A stretch of 64,000 bases of DNA from Devosia sp. 66-22. GTDB lineage: Bacteria; Pseudomonadota; Alphaproteobacteria; Rhizobiales; Devosiaceae. This document shows positions 50,586 through 59,356 of this stretch, one piece after another. Below the pieces are notes generated by a model. The model was given only the letters and a program-made list of their open reading frames with translations. It was not told the DNA's origin and did no database searches. The stretch is from NCBI GenBank assembly GCA_001899065.1, contig MKUZ01000030.1:203521-267520 (forward strand). Reading direction: 5' to 3'. The position numbers were made by a program, and so were the translations under genes. Within the stretch, counting starts at the first letter, position 1; every line of letters starts with the position of its first letter.

Positions 50586-52274
50586 TCAGGCGGCCTTGTG
50601 TGCGTCGGCGATCCGCTCGGCCAGCATGATGGTGGGCGTGTTGGTATTGGCGCGCGGGATCGCAGGCATCAGCGAGGCATCGCAGACATAGAGGTTGTCG
50701 AGCCCGTGCACCTTGCCCATGGCATCGGTGACCGCGGCCGGGTCGTCGGCCGCGCCCATGCGCAGCGTTCCCGAAGCGTGCCAGACACCGCCGACGCCGG
50801 CCTTGAGGAAATCGCTCAACGCCGTGTCGTCGCGCATGAAAGTGTCGATGTCGAGCCCGAGGGTGACGACCGAATTGATGAGCCAGTTCCGGGCCGGACC
50901 GGCCCAGTCGAGCATGCCCGAAAAGGCGCCGCGCTGGATGGTGTTCCACAGTCCCGGCGCCGCTACGGCCGCGACGCGCGCTGAATAGGTGGTGGGGAAG
51001 GCGGGGCCGGCCTTCGCCAACATGGATGGATGCAGCAAGGCTTTCGCGCCGACGCGGAAGCCGTACATCAGGCGGGTGAGGTCGCGGTCGTCCGCCAGTA
51101 GGTTGAAATCGACCAGCGGCTCGACGCGCGGATCGGCGCTGGCGATAGCCATCTGGCCACGCGAGAACGGCTTGTTGAGCCAGATGAACAGCGTGCCGAC
51201 GCGCTGGCCGATGGAGTGCCAGCCTGAGCGGCCGATGAAGGCCGCGTGCATGTCGCCGGCAGGTGCGTTGGGCAGGTCGGATGTGAACCGCAGGATGGCG
51301 TGATCGTGGTGCTCGTCGAGGTCGGTCATTCGCATGGCAGGCGGGAGGTAGGTGCTGACCGCCGTCGAGGAATGCTCCATCAGGTTCTGGCCCACCGCCG
51401 CCCTGTCGAGCACGACGGGGATGCCGAGCTCGCCCAGCGCTGCACCGGCGCCGACGCCGCTCCGCATCAGCAGGGCCGGCGAATGGATCGCGCCCGAGGA
51501 GACGATGATGCGATCGGCAGCGATGGTGCGGGAGGGGCCGCCCTCATAGGGCGCGATGATGGCACCCGTCGCCTTACGGCCCTCGAAAACCAGCTTTTCG
51601 GCCAGGTGTTCCGTGATGATCTCGAGGTTGGGGCGGCGGCGCACGTCGGGCGTGAGGTAGCCGACGGCGGTGGGGACGCGCTCGCCCGTGTCGCTGACCG
51701 CGGCAGCCCCAACGAAGACGCCATCCTCCCACTTGCCGTTCTGGTCCGGGAGATGCGGGTAGCCTTGCGCCTTGAGCGAGGCGATGACGCCTTTGGCGAG
51801 CGGCGACATGCGGGCGTCGCTGATGCGGCGGATCGGGATGGGACCATCCTTGCCGTGGTAGGGGCCATCGAAATCGACGTCGCGCTCGAGCTTGCGGAAG
51901 TAGGGCAGCGCGGCGTCCCACGACCACCCGGCGGCACCGAGGCGGCCCCATTCGTCGTAGTCGTCCGGCGCGCCGCGATTGGCGACCATGGCGTTGACCG
52001 ACGAGCCGCCGCCGAGCAGGCGGCCCTGCTCATAGCGGCGCGGCGCGCGCGATGCGCCGCCGGCGGCGCCCAGATAGGCCTTGAGATCAGGCCAGATATT
52101 GTTGTCGTCGATATAGGCGCGGCCGGGATAGCGCGTGCGCACATGCGGGGCCATGGAGGCTTCGGTGAGATCGCGCCCGGCCTCGACCAGCGTCACGCGA
52201 TTGCTCTCGACCTCGCTCAGTCGCGCTGCCAATACGCAGCCCGCCGAGCCGCCCCCGATGATCAGAAAATGCAC
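50586..52274 (-). CDS. GMC family flavin oxidoreductase (choline dehydrogenase-like)
   Basis: A 562-residue FAD enzyme oxidising an alcohol. FAD motif IIGGGSAGCVLAARLSE at the start, GGGSSVNAMVANRGAPDDYDEW, SSGAIHSPALLMRSGVG, and the C-terminal GGVWHASGTLRMG (catalytic His) with PRANTNTPTIMLAERIAD. I choose the GTG at 52274, which has a perfect AGGAGG site 7 bases upstream. Divergent from the aldehyde dehydrogenase gene 146 bases away, so an alcohol to aldehyde to acid sequence is plausible. Substrate unknown. Confidence 0.9.
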   Translation of the reverse strand: MHFLIIGGGSAGCVLAARLSEVESNRVTLVEAGRDLTEASMAPHVRTRYPGRAYIDDNNIWPDLKAYLGAAGGASRAPRRYEQGRLLGGGSSVNAMVANRGAPDDYDEWGRLGAAGWSWDAALPYFRKLERDVDFDGPYHGKDGPIPIRRISDARMSPLAKGVIASLKAQGYPHLPDQNGKWEDGVFVGAAAVSDTGERVPTAVGYLTPDVRRRPNLEIITEHLAEKLVFEGRKATGAIIAPYEGGPSRTIAADRIIVSSGAIHSPALLMRSGVGAGAALGELGIPVVLDRAAVGQNLMEHSSTAVSTYLPPAMRMTDLDEHHDHAILRFTSDLPNAPAGDMHAAFIGRSGWHSIGQRVGTLFIWLNKPFSRGQMAIASADPRVEPLVDFNLLADDRDLTRLMYGFRVGAKALLHPSMLAKAGPAFPTTYSARVAAVAAPGLWNTIQRGAFSGMLDWAGPARNWLINSVVTLGLDIDTFMRDDTALSDFLKAGVGGVWHASGTLRMGAADDPAAVTDAMGKVHGLDNLYVCDASLMPAIPRANTNTPTIMLAERIADAHKAA

Positions 52275-52420
52275 GCCGGATCCTCCTGTTGCGCCAATCA
52301 TGCCACAGGCACGCCGACGCACGGACGCGAGCCGCTTAACCGGGGGTCCGATTATGTGCCCGGCGGGCTTTATGTGGCCCGATGCGGGTCGCAGATTCCG
52401 TGGCGAACAGGAGCGGCCCC

Positions 52421-53782
52421 ATGAAGTTCATCAGCACCAATCCGGCAACCGGCGTGCAGATCGCAGACTATCCCGAGCACAGCGCGGCCGAGGTCGACGC
52501 GATCGTTGCGACCGCCCATGCCGCGCACCGATCATGGTCGGCGCTGCCGGTGAGCAAGCGGGCCGAAATGCTGGCGCGGCTCGCGCAACTGCTTGAGGAG
52601 CGCGCCGACGACTATGCGGCGCTGATCGTGAGCGAGATGGGCAAGCCTTTCGCCGAGGCGCGCGGCGAAGTTGTGAAGGCCGCAGGCGGCGCCAGGCACT
52701 TCGCCGAGAACGCCGAGACGTATCTCGGCGACGAGCCGATCCCCGGCACGCCCGGCGTGATTCACTACGAGTCGCTCGGAGTGATCCTTGGCATCATGCC
52801 GTGGAACCTGCCGTTCTGGCAGGTGCTGCGCTTCTTCATTCCCACGGCGCTGGCAGGCAATGTGGTGATCGTCAAGCACGCCGAGACCGTGCAGGGCAGC
52901 GCCCGCGCCATCGAGCAGGTCATCCGCGATGCGGGCGCGCCGGCGGGGGTCTACACCAATCTGGCGATCGACAGGGACAAGGTCGCGGCCCTGATTGCAG
53001 ACAGGCGCATCGCGGCGGTGACGGCGACGGGCAGCGAGCGGGCCGGGCGGTCGATCGCTGAGGCGGCGGGCAGGAGCGGCAAGAAGGTCGTTCTGGAGCT
53101 TGGCGGCTCCGACCCGTTCGTGGTGTTCGAGGACGCCGATTTCGACAAGGCGGTGGCCCTCGGGATCACCTCGCGCTTTTCCAACAACGCGCAGAGCTGC
53201 ATCGCCGCCAAGCGCTTCATCGTCGAGCGGTCGATCTACGACAGGTACGTGACGGCTTATGCCAAAGCGGCCGATGCCATCGCCATCGGTAACCCGATGG
53301 AGGCGAGCACCAGGCTCGGACCGCTGGCCAAGCTCGATATCCTTGACAATACCAAGCGCCAGGTCGCCGATGCGGTGAAGGCAGGTGGCAAGGTGGTGAC
53401 CGGGGGAGCGGCGGTGGAGGGGCAGGGTTACTTCTACAGGCCGACCGTGATCACCGGACTCGATCCCAAGGCGCCCATCGCGTTCGAGGAGTTCTTCGGC
53501 CCCGTGGCGCTGATGTTCCCCTTCGACACCGAGGAGGAAGCGATCGCGCTCGCCAACGCCACCAACTATGGTCTCGGCGGCGCCGTGTGGTCGCAGGACA
53601 AGGCGAAGGCGGCGCGCGTCGCGGGCCGGCTCGAAGCGGGGGCAGTGTTTGTCAACGACTTCGTGCGGTCGGACGCCCGGGCACCCTTCGGCGGTACCAA
53701 GGGCTCGGGCTTTGGCCGCGAACTGGGCGGGCTCGGCGCGCGCGAGCTGACCAATGCCAAGGTAATATGGACGGCGGCCTGA
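52421..53782 (+). CDS. NAD(P)-dependent semialdehyde dehydrogenase (succinate-semialdehyde-type)
   Basis: A 453-residue aldehyde dehydrogenase of the short Sad/YneI type. Motifs are GVILGIMPWNLPFWQVLRFF, the catalytic Glu in VLELGGSDPFVV, catalytic Cys in NNAQSCIAAKRF, and EEFFGPVALMFPF. ATG preceded by AGGAG. It could oxidise the GMC product or the alpha-ketoglutarate semialdehyde from hydroxyproline breakdown; the sequence does not decide. Confidence 0.9.
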   Translation: MKFISTNPATGVQIADYPEHSAAEVDAIVATAHAAHRSWSALPVSKRAEMLARLAQLLEERADDYAALIVSEMGKPFAEARGEVVKAAGGARHFAENAETYLGDEPIPGTPGVIHYESLGVILGIMPWNLPFWQVLRFFIPTALAGNVVIVKHAETVQGSARAIEQVIRDAGAPAGVYTNLAIDRDKVAALIADRRIAAVTATGSERAGRSIAEAAGRSGKKVVLELGGSDPFVVFEDADFDKAVALGITSRFSNNAQSCIAAKRFIVERSIYDRYVTAYAKAADAIAIGNPMEASTRLGPLAKLDILDNTKRQVADAVKAGGKVVTGGAAVEGQGYFYRPTVITGLDPKAPIAFEEFFGPVALMFPFDTEEEAIALANATNYGLGGAVWSQDKAKAARVAGRLEAGAVFVNDFVRSDARAPFGGTKGSGFGRELGGLGARELTNAKVIWTAA

Positions 53783-53804
53783 CGGGGCCGCTAAGGTCCG
53801 GTCC

Positions 53805-54620
53805 ATGGGCAAGACTATCCTTATCACCGGCGCCGCCGGCAATATCGGCGTCAAGATCACCGCGCATCTGCGGCAGACGAGCGACCATAAGCTCCGGCTG
53901 CTCGACCGGCGCGCTTCTGGCGATATCGTCGCCGCCGATCTGGGGAGCTGGGATCCGGAATGGGCCCGGCATTTCGACGGCGTCGACATCGTCTTCCACT
54001 TCGCCGGCAACCCGAACGGCAACGCCAACTGGGCGAGCGCCAAGCGCGACAATATCGGTGGCACGCTGCGCGTGCTGCGGGCCGCGCGCGAGAAGAACGT
54101 TCGCCGTGTGATCTTCGCCAGCACCAACCAGACGATGCTGGGCTACCGCTTCGCCACGGGGCCGGTGACCGTCGACATGCCGCCGGCGCCACTCAGCCCC
54201 TATGGCATCTCCAAGCTCGCGGGCGAGGAAGCCGGCCGCGCCTTTACCGAGGAGACTGGCGGCGATTTCCTGGCGCTGCGCATCGGCTACTTCCAGCCTG
54301 GCGAGAACCGGCCGGGTGCGCACATGGAGATCGGCGAATGGGGCCAGTCCATGTGGCTCTCCAATCGCGACATGAACCAGGCCGTCGACAAGGCCATCGC
54401 CGCGCCGCCTTTCGGTTTCGCCGTGGTCAATCTTGTGTCGAACAATGCCGGCATGCGCTGGGATATCGAACACACGCGCGAGGTGATCGGCTACGTGCCG
54501 CTGGATGCCGCCACGCCCGTTATCGCGGACAAGCAGCGCGAGGACGACCGGATCGCCCGCGCCAGGACGATTGCCCCTGGCGACTGGTTCGACGAGCGCT
54601 TCTTCTCGGTCGCCCCCTGA
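53805..54620 (+). CDS. NAD-dependent epimerase/dehydratase family protein, uronate dehydrogenase-like
   Basis: A 271-residue SDR. Rossmann start TILITGAAGNIGVKITAHL, DIVFHFAGNPN, catalytic YGISKLAGE (YxxxK), LRIGYFQPGENR and the late LVSNNAGMRWDIEHTREVIGY, a pattern shared with uronate dehydrogenases that oxidise glucuronate or galacturonate to lactones. It starts 22 bases after the semialdehyde dehydrogenase gene. The kdgF-kduD pair 17 kb away also concerns uronates. Confidence 0.75.
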   Translation: MGKTILITGAAGNIGVKITAHLRQTSDHKLRLLDRRASGDIVAADLGSWDPEWARHFDGVDIVFHFAGNPNGNANWASAKRDNIGGTLRVLRAAREKNVRRVIFASTNQTMLGYRFATGPVTVDMPPAPLSPYGISKLAGEEAGRAFTEETGGDFLALRIGYFQPGENRPGAHMEIGEWGQSMWLSNRDMNQAVDKAIAAPPFGFAVVNLVSNNAGMRWDIEHTREVIGYVPLDAATPVIADKQREDDRIARARTIAPGDWFDERFFSVAP

Positions 54621-54680
54621 GCCTTCCGGCGGAGGAATCGTCACACCCGTGGCAGCCTCGATAGGGCGGTGAATCCGCCT

Positions 54681-54705
54681 TTGGTCAGATTGACCAGTTG
54701 GTCAA
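54681..54705. promoter_or_regulatory. Operator-like palindrome TTGACCA-N2-TGGTCAA ahead of dadA-like gene
   Basis: TTGACCA (54690-54696), GT, TGGTCAA (54699-54705) with an extra TTGGTCA half-site at 54681-54687. It ends 20 bases before the start codon. The same palindrome form occurs at 4170 in front of the amine-catabolic operon. Confidence 0.55.
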
Positions 54706-54725
54706 AAAACGGCAGTGTCGCGCGC

Positions 54726-55982
54726 ATGAAAGTCCTCATTCTGGGTGCCGGCGTCATCGGCACGACCTCGGCTTACTACCTCGCCAAGGCCGGCCATGAG
54801 GTGACCGTCATCGACCGCCAGCCGGGCCCGGCGCTCGAGACCAGCTTCGGCAATGCGGGCGAGCTGAGCTATGGCTACGCTTCGCCCTGGGCCGGTCCGG
54901 GGATACCGCTCAAGGCCATCAAATGGCTGACGATGGTGGACGGGCCGCTGGTCATCCGCCCGATGCTCGATCCGCGCATGTGGATCTGGGGCTTGCGCCT
55001 CCTCGCCAATTGTACCGAGCGCGCCTATGCGGTGAACAAGTCGCGCATGGTACGGCTCGCCGAGTACTCCAACGAGCGCATGGTGGAGCTGCGCGGGCTC
55101 AACGGCCTCCACTTCGACGGCCGCGAGCGCGGCACGCTGCAGCTCTTCCGCACGCAGAAACAGCTCGACCATATCCATGGCGACGTCGAGGTGCTGAAGC
55201 AGTACGGCGTGCGCTACGAGGTGCTCGACCCCAAGCAGTGCGTTGCCGCCGAACCGGGTCTCGCGACGGCGACGGTACCGTTCGTGGGCGCGCTGCGGCT
55301 GCCCGACGACGACACCGGCGACTGCAAGATGTTCACCGAGGGCATGGCGAAGCTCGCAGCCGACGCCGGAGTGACGTTCCAGTTCGGCGTCAAGATCGAC
55401 GGCATCGAAGCTGATGCCGAGCGCGTGACGGGCGTTGCCACGAGCATCGGCCGCCTGACCGCGGACTCCTATGTGGGGGCGATGGGCAGCTACACGCCGC
55501 TGCTAGTGGCGCCGCTCGGCATCAGGCTGCCGGTCTATCCCATCAAGGGCTATTCGCTGACCGTGCCGATCACCGACGAAGCGGTGGCGCCGGTGTCGAC
55601 CGTGATGGACGAGACCTACAAGGTCGCAACGACCCGCTTCGAGAACCGCATCCGCATCGGTGGCACGGCCGAGATCGCGGGCTGGGACATGACGCTCCGG
55701 CCGCACCGCCGCGGTCCGCTCGAGCGCTCGCTGCGCGATTTGTTCCCCAAGGCCGGCGACCTGTCGCAGGCGAGCTTCTGGTGCGGCCTGCGGCCGATGA
55801 CGCCCGACGGCACGCCGGTGATCGGCCGGGCCAAGTACAGCAATTTCTACCTCAGCACCGGCCACGGTACGCTCGGATGGACAATGGCGGCCGGCTCCGG
55901 CCGCGTGCTGTCCGACCTCATCTCCGGCAGCAAGCCCGACATCGATGCCTCCGACCTCGATCTCAGCCGATACGCGGCCTGA
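54726..55982 (+). CDS. dadA: D-amino acid dehydrogenase small subunit (DadA-like)
   Basis: A 418-residue FAD enzyme that deaminates D-amino acids, membrane-associated in E. coli. Start MKVLILGAGVIGTTSAYYLA, then FGNAGELSYGYASPWAGPGIP (near-diagnostic for DadA), YPIKGYSLTVPI and the C-terminal LSTGHGTLGWTMAAGSGRVL. No alanine racemase (dadX) follows. Its 3' end overlaps the convergent glycosyltransferase gene by 20 bases. Confidence 0.92.
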   Translation: MKVLILGAGVIGTTSAYYLAKAGHEVTVIDRQPGPALETSFGNAGELSYGYASPWAGPGIPLKAIKWLTMVDGPLVIRPMLDPRMWIWGLRLLANCTERAYAVNKSRMVRLAEYSNERMVELRGLNGLHFDGRERGTLQLFRTQKQLDHIHGDVEVLKQYGVRYEVLDPKQCVAAEPGLATATVPFVGALRLPDDDTGDCKMFTEGMAKLAADAGVTFQFGVKIDGIEADAERVTGVATSIGRLTADSYVGAMGSYTPLLVAPLGIRLPVYPIKGYSLTVPITDEAVAPVSTVMDETYKVATTRFENRIRIGGTAEIAGWDMTLRPHRRGPLERSLRDLFPKAGDLSQASFWCGLRPMTPDGTPVIGRAKYSNFYLSTGHGTLGWTMAAGSGRVLSDLISGSKPDIDASDLDLSRYAA

Positions 55983-57819
55983 GCGCTTCCGCACCGCGCT
56001 GAATGGCACCAGTCCGTGCCATCCGCGTGACCCCATGCGTGGTCTTGGCCCAGCTCGTCGGCGCCACGATCAGCTCGCGCGCCGCGAGCAGCGCCGCAAT
56101 CGAGTGAAGCACCCAGTAGAGCGGCACGAGGAGCTGGATCGCCATCAGCCGCCGGTCGCGCAGATGGATGAGTCCGCTCAGCACCACGGCGAAGGCGCCG
56201 CCATAGCCTGCGGTGAGGATGCAGAGCGCGAGCCAGTCCCACACATCCTGGGGCAGGAGCCCGGCGACGCCGTCGAGCATCAGCCGCGCCAGCAGCGTGC
56301 CGAGGAACAGGGTATGCAGCAGCGATGACATGATCATGCCGCCGACGAGGATATGGAAGCCGAGGAACGCCTTCCAGCCTAGATCGCCGAGCAACCGTCG
56401 CGGCGTGCGCGCGTGGACGAGGTAGGTCTGCATCCAGCCCTTCATCCAGCGCGTGCGCTGCGCCATCCATGCCCCGAGGGTGAGCGGCGCTTCCTCATGC
56501 GTGCGGCTGGTGAAGGTCTCGGCGCGATAGCCTCGACGGGCGAGGCGGACACCAAGATCGGCATCCTCGGTGACGTTGAACGCGTCCCAGCCGCCCAGCT
56601 TACGCAGCACAGACGTGCGGAAGTGATTGCTCGTTCCGCCCAGCGGCACCGGCAGGTCCCAGCGCGCGAGCGCCGGCAACAGCCGGCCGAAGAGACCCGC
56701 ATATTCGCCGGCGAACAGCGCCGTCAGCACATTCTCATGCGCGTTCTCGGGCACCAGCTCGGCCTGCAGGCAGGCCAGCGTTGCATCGGCGCGGAAGCGC
56801 TCCGCCGCACGGCGCAACTGGTCGGGCTCCGGCACATCCTCGGCATCGTAGACCACCACGAACTCGCCGCGCACCAGCGGCAGCGCGTAATCGATGGCCT
56901 TGGGTTTTGTGTGCGGCGCGCCCTGCGGCACCACCACCATGCGGAAATGCGGGTCGCCGAGCACCTGCTCGACCGCCGCGACCGTTTCCGGACTCTTGGC
57001 CTCCACCACGAACTTGATGTCGAGCCGGTGCGGCGGATAGTCGATGGCGGACATGGCGCGCCGCAGCATCGGCACCATCTGCGCTTCGTCGCGCAGCGGG
57101 ATAAGCACCGTATAGAGCGGGAGCTCAACGTCGGTCAGCGGACGCACGGGCTGTGCCGCGGGACCGGGCAGGGCGGCGAGCACGCGTAGCACGCCGGGCG
57201 CCATCAGCAGCAGCGCGACGACAGGAATAAGGAAAGGCCGCGCGACGACGCCCGACAGCATGACCAGGAGGATGGTGAGCGCCAGCAGCACCGCAAAGCC
57301 GATCCGCGTCGGCCGCCCGAGTTGGCCGGCCGACGCGCCCTTCCAGCGGACGGTGGTTTCGGTCCGCGCATAATCCATGAGCTGGGCGCTCGCGGCGCGG
57401 GCGATGGCGGTCTCGATCGCCTCTGGCGTAGCGAAGCGGATGCGGCGGTGGAGGTCGTGCCGCCACGACGCCCTGAGGCGCCTGACGCTGTCGAACGTGG
57501 GCGCGATGAAGGCGAGATCCTCGCCCAGCGCGTGCTGCCTGAGGCTCCGCACACCGCGCAGGTGCTCGAGCCGGGCGACGCTGGCGCACGGCAGCGCGGG
57601 GTGCGCCGGCAAATGCTCGGCGAAGCGGTAGCCGGCCCAGATGGCGGCGCGGCACCAGACCAGCGAATTGCCAAGCCCGAACTGGTGGGCGGCATAGTCG
57701 AGCGGGTCCATCCGCCGCTGTCGGGCTTCGTCGAGGTGACGGCGTGCAACCTCGTCGCTGGCGCACGCATCGGCCAGAACAGCGCGAAGTAAAGCGATGG
57801 CATCTACTGCTTCAAACAT
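55963..57819 (-). CDS. Family 2 glycosyltransferase, cellulose-synthase-like
   Basis: A 618-residue membrane glycosyltransferase. Residues 1-160 are a soluble region (with RFATPEAIETAIARA reminiscent of MshEN-type domains), helices at about 172-190 and 195-215 follow, then a GT2 domain: VVVYDAEDVPEP (Asp325, Glu327), VTEDADLGVRL (TED 417-419) and QRTRW at 454-458 (QxxRW). About four helices close the protein. It probably makes and exports a beta-linked polysaccharide. No BcsB or PilZ partner is adjacent. Confidence 0.88.
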   Translation of the reverse strand: MFEAVDAIALLRAVLADACASDEVARRHLDEARQRRMDPLDYAAHQFGLGNSLVWCRAAIWAGYRFAEHLPAHPALPCASVARLEHLRGVRSLRQHALGEDLAFIAPTFDSVRRLRASWRHDLHRRIRFATPEAIETAIARAASAQLMDYARTETTVRWKGASAGQLGRPTRIGFAVLLALTILLVMLSGVVARPFLIPVVALLLMAPGVLRVLAALPGPAAQPVRPLTDVELPLYTVLIPLRDEAQMVPMLRRAMSAIDYPPHRLDIKFVVEAKSPETVAAVEQVLGDPHFRMVVVPQGAPHTKPKAIDYALPLVRGEFVVVYDAEDVPEPDQLRRAAERFRADATLACLQAELVPENAHENVLTALFAGEYAGLFGRLLPALARWDLPVPLGGTSNHFRTSVLRKLGGWDAFNVTEDADLGVRLARRGYRAETFTSRTHEEAPLTLGAWMAQRTRWMKGWMQTYLVHARTPRRLLGDLGWKAFLGFHILVGGMIMSSLLHTLFLGTLLARLMLDGVAGLLPQDVWDWLALCILTAGYGGAFAVVLSGLIHLRDRRLMAIQLLVPLYWVLHSIAALLAARELIVAPTSWAKTTHGVTRMARTGAIQRGAEALRPRIG

Positions 57820-57863
57820 TGGTCGCTGCCCCCAAGGCGCGCCCAGTCAAGAAATAGCTTTAG

Positions 57864-57880
57864 GTAAATATGCGTAAATA
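57864..57880. promoter_or_regulatory. AT-rich direct repeat GTAAATA-N3-GTAAATA
   Basis: GTAAATA at 57864 and again at 57874, exactly one helical turn apart, in an AT-rich island between the divergent glycosyltransferase and binding-protein genes. Likely a regulator site or part of a promoter; which protein is not known. Confidence 0.35.
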
Positions 57881-57982
57881 CATGACTGTTTCTGTGCGAA
57901 ACGCAAGTGCCGTGAGTGCGGTGGCGGAGAGTGCGCGACCTCGCCTTGCACGGGAATCTGGGCCATAAGCGAGGCGGATCAG

Positions 57983-58804
57983 TTGCGGACCCCGATGCGC
58001 GCTTTCTTCGTTCTGCTCTTTGCTGCCCTGGGCACGCTCGCGGCCCACGCGCAGGCGCTGCCCTATCACGCCGATCCGAGCGCCCGCGATCTGGTGCCCA
58101 ACCTCGCGGCGGTGCCCAATATCCGCTTCCTGACCACGGCCGACTTCCCGCCCTTCAATTACCGCGACCGCTCGGGCGAGCTCGTCGGGTTCAATGTGGA
58201 CCTGTCGCGCGCCATCTGCGCGGATCTGGGGATTACCTGCACCATCCAGGCATGGCCGTGGGAACAGGCCGGGCGCGCGCTGGAGGACGGGCAGGGCGAC
58301 GCGCTGATTGCTGGCCTCGCAATGAGCACGGAAAACGGCGCGCTGTTCGACTTCTCGCACATCTATCTGATGCTGCCTGGCCGCTTCGTGCTGGCCAAGG
58401 GTGGCGACGCCGGTTTCGATCCCGCGGCGCTGGCGGGCAAGAGCGTCGCCGTGCGCAAGGGCTCGGCGCATGCGACGTTCGTGACGCGCTATCTGCCGGG
58501 AGCAAAGCTCAGCGAGTTCGACAGCGAGATCGCCGCGCTCGAGGCCGTGCGCGACAAGCAGGCGGACGCCTTCTTCGGTGACGCGATGCGCGCCAGCTTC
58601 TGGCTCAACGCCAACCCCGACTGCTGCGCCTTTGCCGGCGAGCCTTACTTCCGTCCCGACCTGTTCGGCGACGGCCTCGCCATCGCGGTCGGCGCCGGCC
58701 ACGATACGGTGCGTCTCGCCATCGACTACGCGCTGGCGCGGCTCAAGCGCTCAGGCACGCTCGACGAGCTCTACCTGCGCTGGTTCCCGGTGGGGTTCTA
58801 CTAG
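57983..58804 (+). CDS. Polar amino acid-type ABC transporter substrate-binding protein (orphan)
   Basis: A 273-residue family 3 solute-binding protein. Signal peptide RAFFVLLFAALGTLAAHAQA; mature FLTTADFPPFNYRDRSGELV, GFNVDLSRAICADLGITC, DALIAGLAMSTENGALFDFS. Start either TTG at 57983 (GAGG 8 bases upstream) or ATG at 57995. No permease or ATPase gene is adjacent, so it may serve a transporter elsewhere or act in sensing. Confidence 0.88.
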   Translation: MRTPMRAFFVLLFAALGTLAAHAQALPYHADPSARDLVPNLAAVPNIRFLTTADFPPFNYRDRSGELVGFNVDLSRAICADLGITCTIQAWPWEQAGRALEDGQGDALIAGLAMSTENGALFDFSHIYLMLPGRFVLAKGGDAGFDPAALAGKSVAVRKGSAHATFVTRYLPGAKLSEFDSEIAALEAVRDKQADAFFGDAMRASFWLNANPDCCAFAGEPYFRPDLFGDGLAIAVGAGHDTVRLAIDYALARLKRSGTLDELYLRWFPVGFY

Positions 58805-58806
58805 GG

Positions 58807-59220
58807 CTACTCGACCTTGCGCAGGCGGGCGCGGGCCGACGACTCGATGGCGGCCGAGACGAGGCCGTCCAGCACCAGATGGTCGCGGATGAGTTCGAGG
58901 TAGCGCAGCTCTTCCTGTTCGAGCTTGAGATCGACGGACGCGACTTCGACCGCGAGGGCGTAGGCCGTGTCGTGGAGGCGCGCGGGGAGGCTGTCGAGGA
59001 TCATCTGCATCGCCCGCTCGAGGTTGGACGAGTCCTTGATCAGGTCGATCGCCTGGGCGGCGACATGGCCGAGGTCGGAATGGTCGAAGGTCTCGAACAC
59101 CGGCGAGCGGTTGACCAGCCGGCTGATGATCTCGAGCTCGCGGTCGCTGACCTTGGAGTCGGCGCTGGCGGCGATCACCATGATGTGGATCAGGGCTTCG
59201 TGGGCGGTGAGGGCGGCCAT
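58807..59220 (-). CDS. TerB-like (tellurite resistance TerB family) protein
   Basis: A 137-residue all-helical protein with two repeated EF-like helical motifs, IMVIAASADSKVSDRELEII and VASVDLKLEQEELRYLELI, as in the TerB fold with its acidic metal-binding pattern. No other ter gene is near. It is convergent with the binding-protein gene and divergent from lysS. Function unknown for solo TerB proteins. Confidence 0.8.
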   Translation of the reverse strand: MAALTAHEALIHIMVIAASADSKVSDRELEIISRLVNRSPVFETFDHSDLGHVAAQAIDLIKDSSNLERAMQMILDSLPARLHDTAYALAVEVASVDLKLEQEELRYLELIRDHLVLDGLVSAAIESSARARLRKVE

Positions 59221-59295
59221 TGCTCGGGGTCCTTGTCGGGCTGGAAGTGCCGCATACCTAGGAAGAGGCGGCGGGCTTGTCCATACGTCCGGGCA

Positions 59296-59324
59296 TTGAC
59301 TTTGCCCCTTGGGATGCCGAAAAC
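59296..59324 (+). promoter_or_regulatory. Candidate lysS promoter
   Basis: TTGACT (59296-59301), 17 bases, GAAAAC (59319-59324), 32 bases before the start codon. Good -35, weak -10; the same TTGACTTTG sequence opens the argD promoter candidate at 9034. Confidence 0.4.
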
Positions 59325-59356
59325 GCGCCTCTCCCAACCCGCAAGGCCGACATCCC

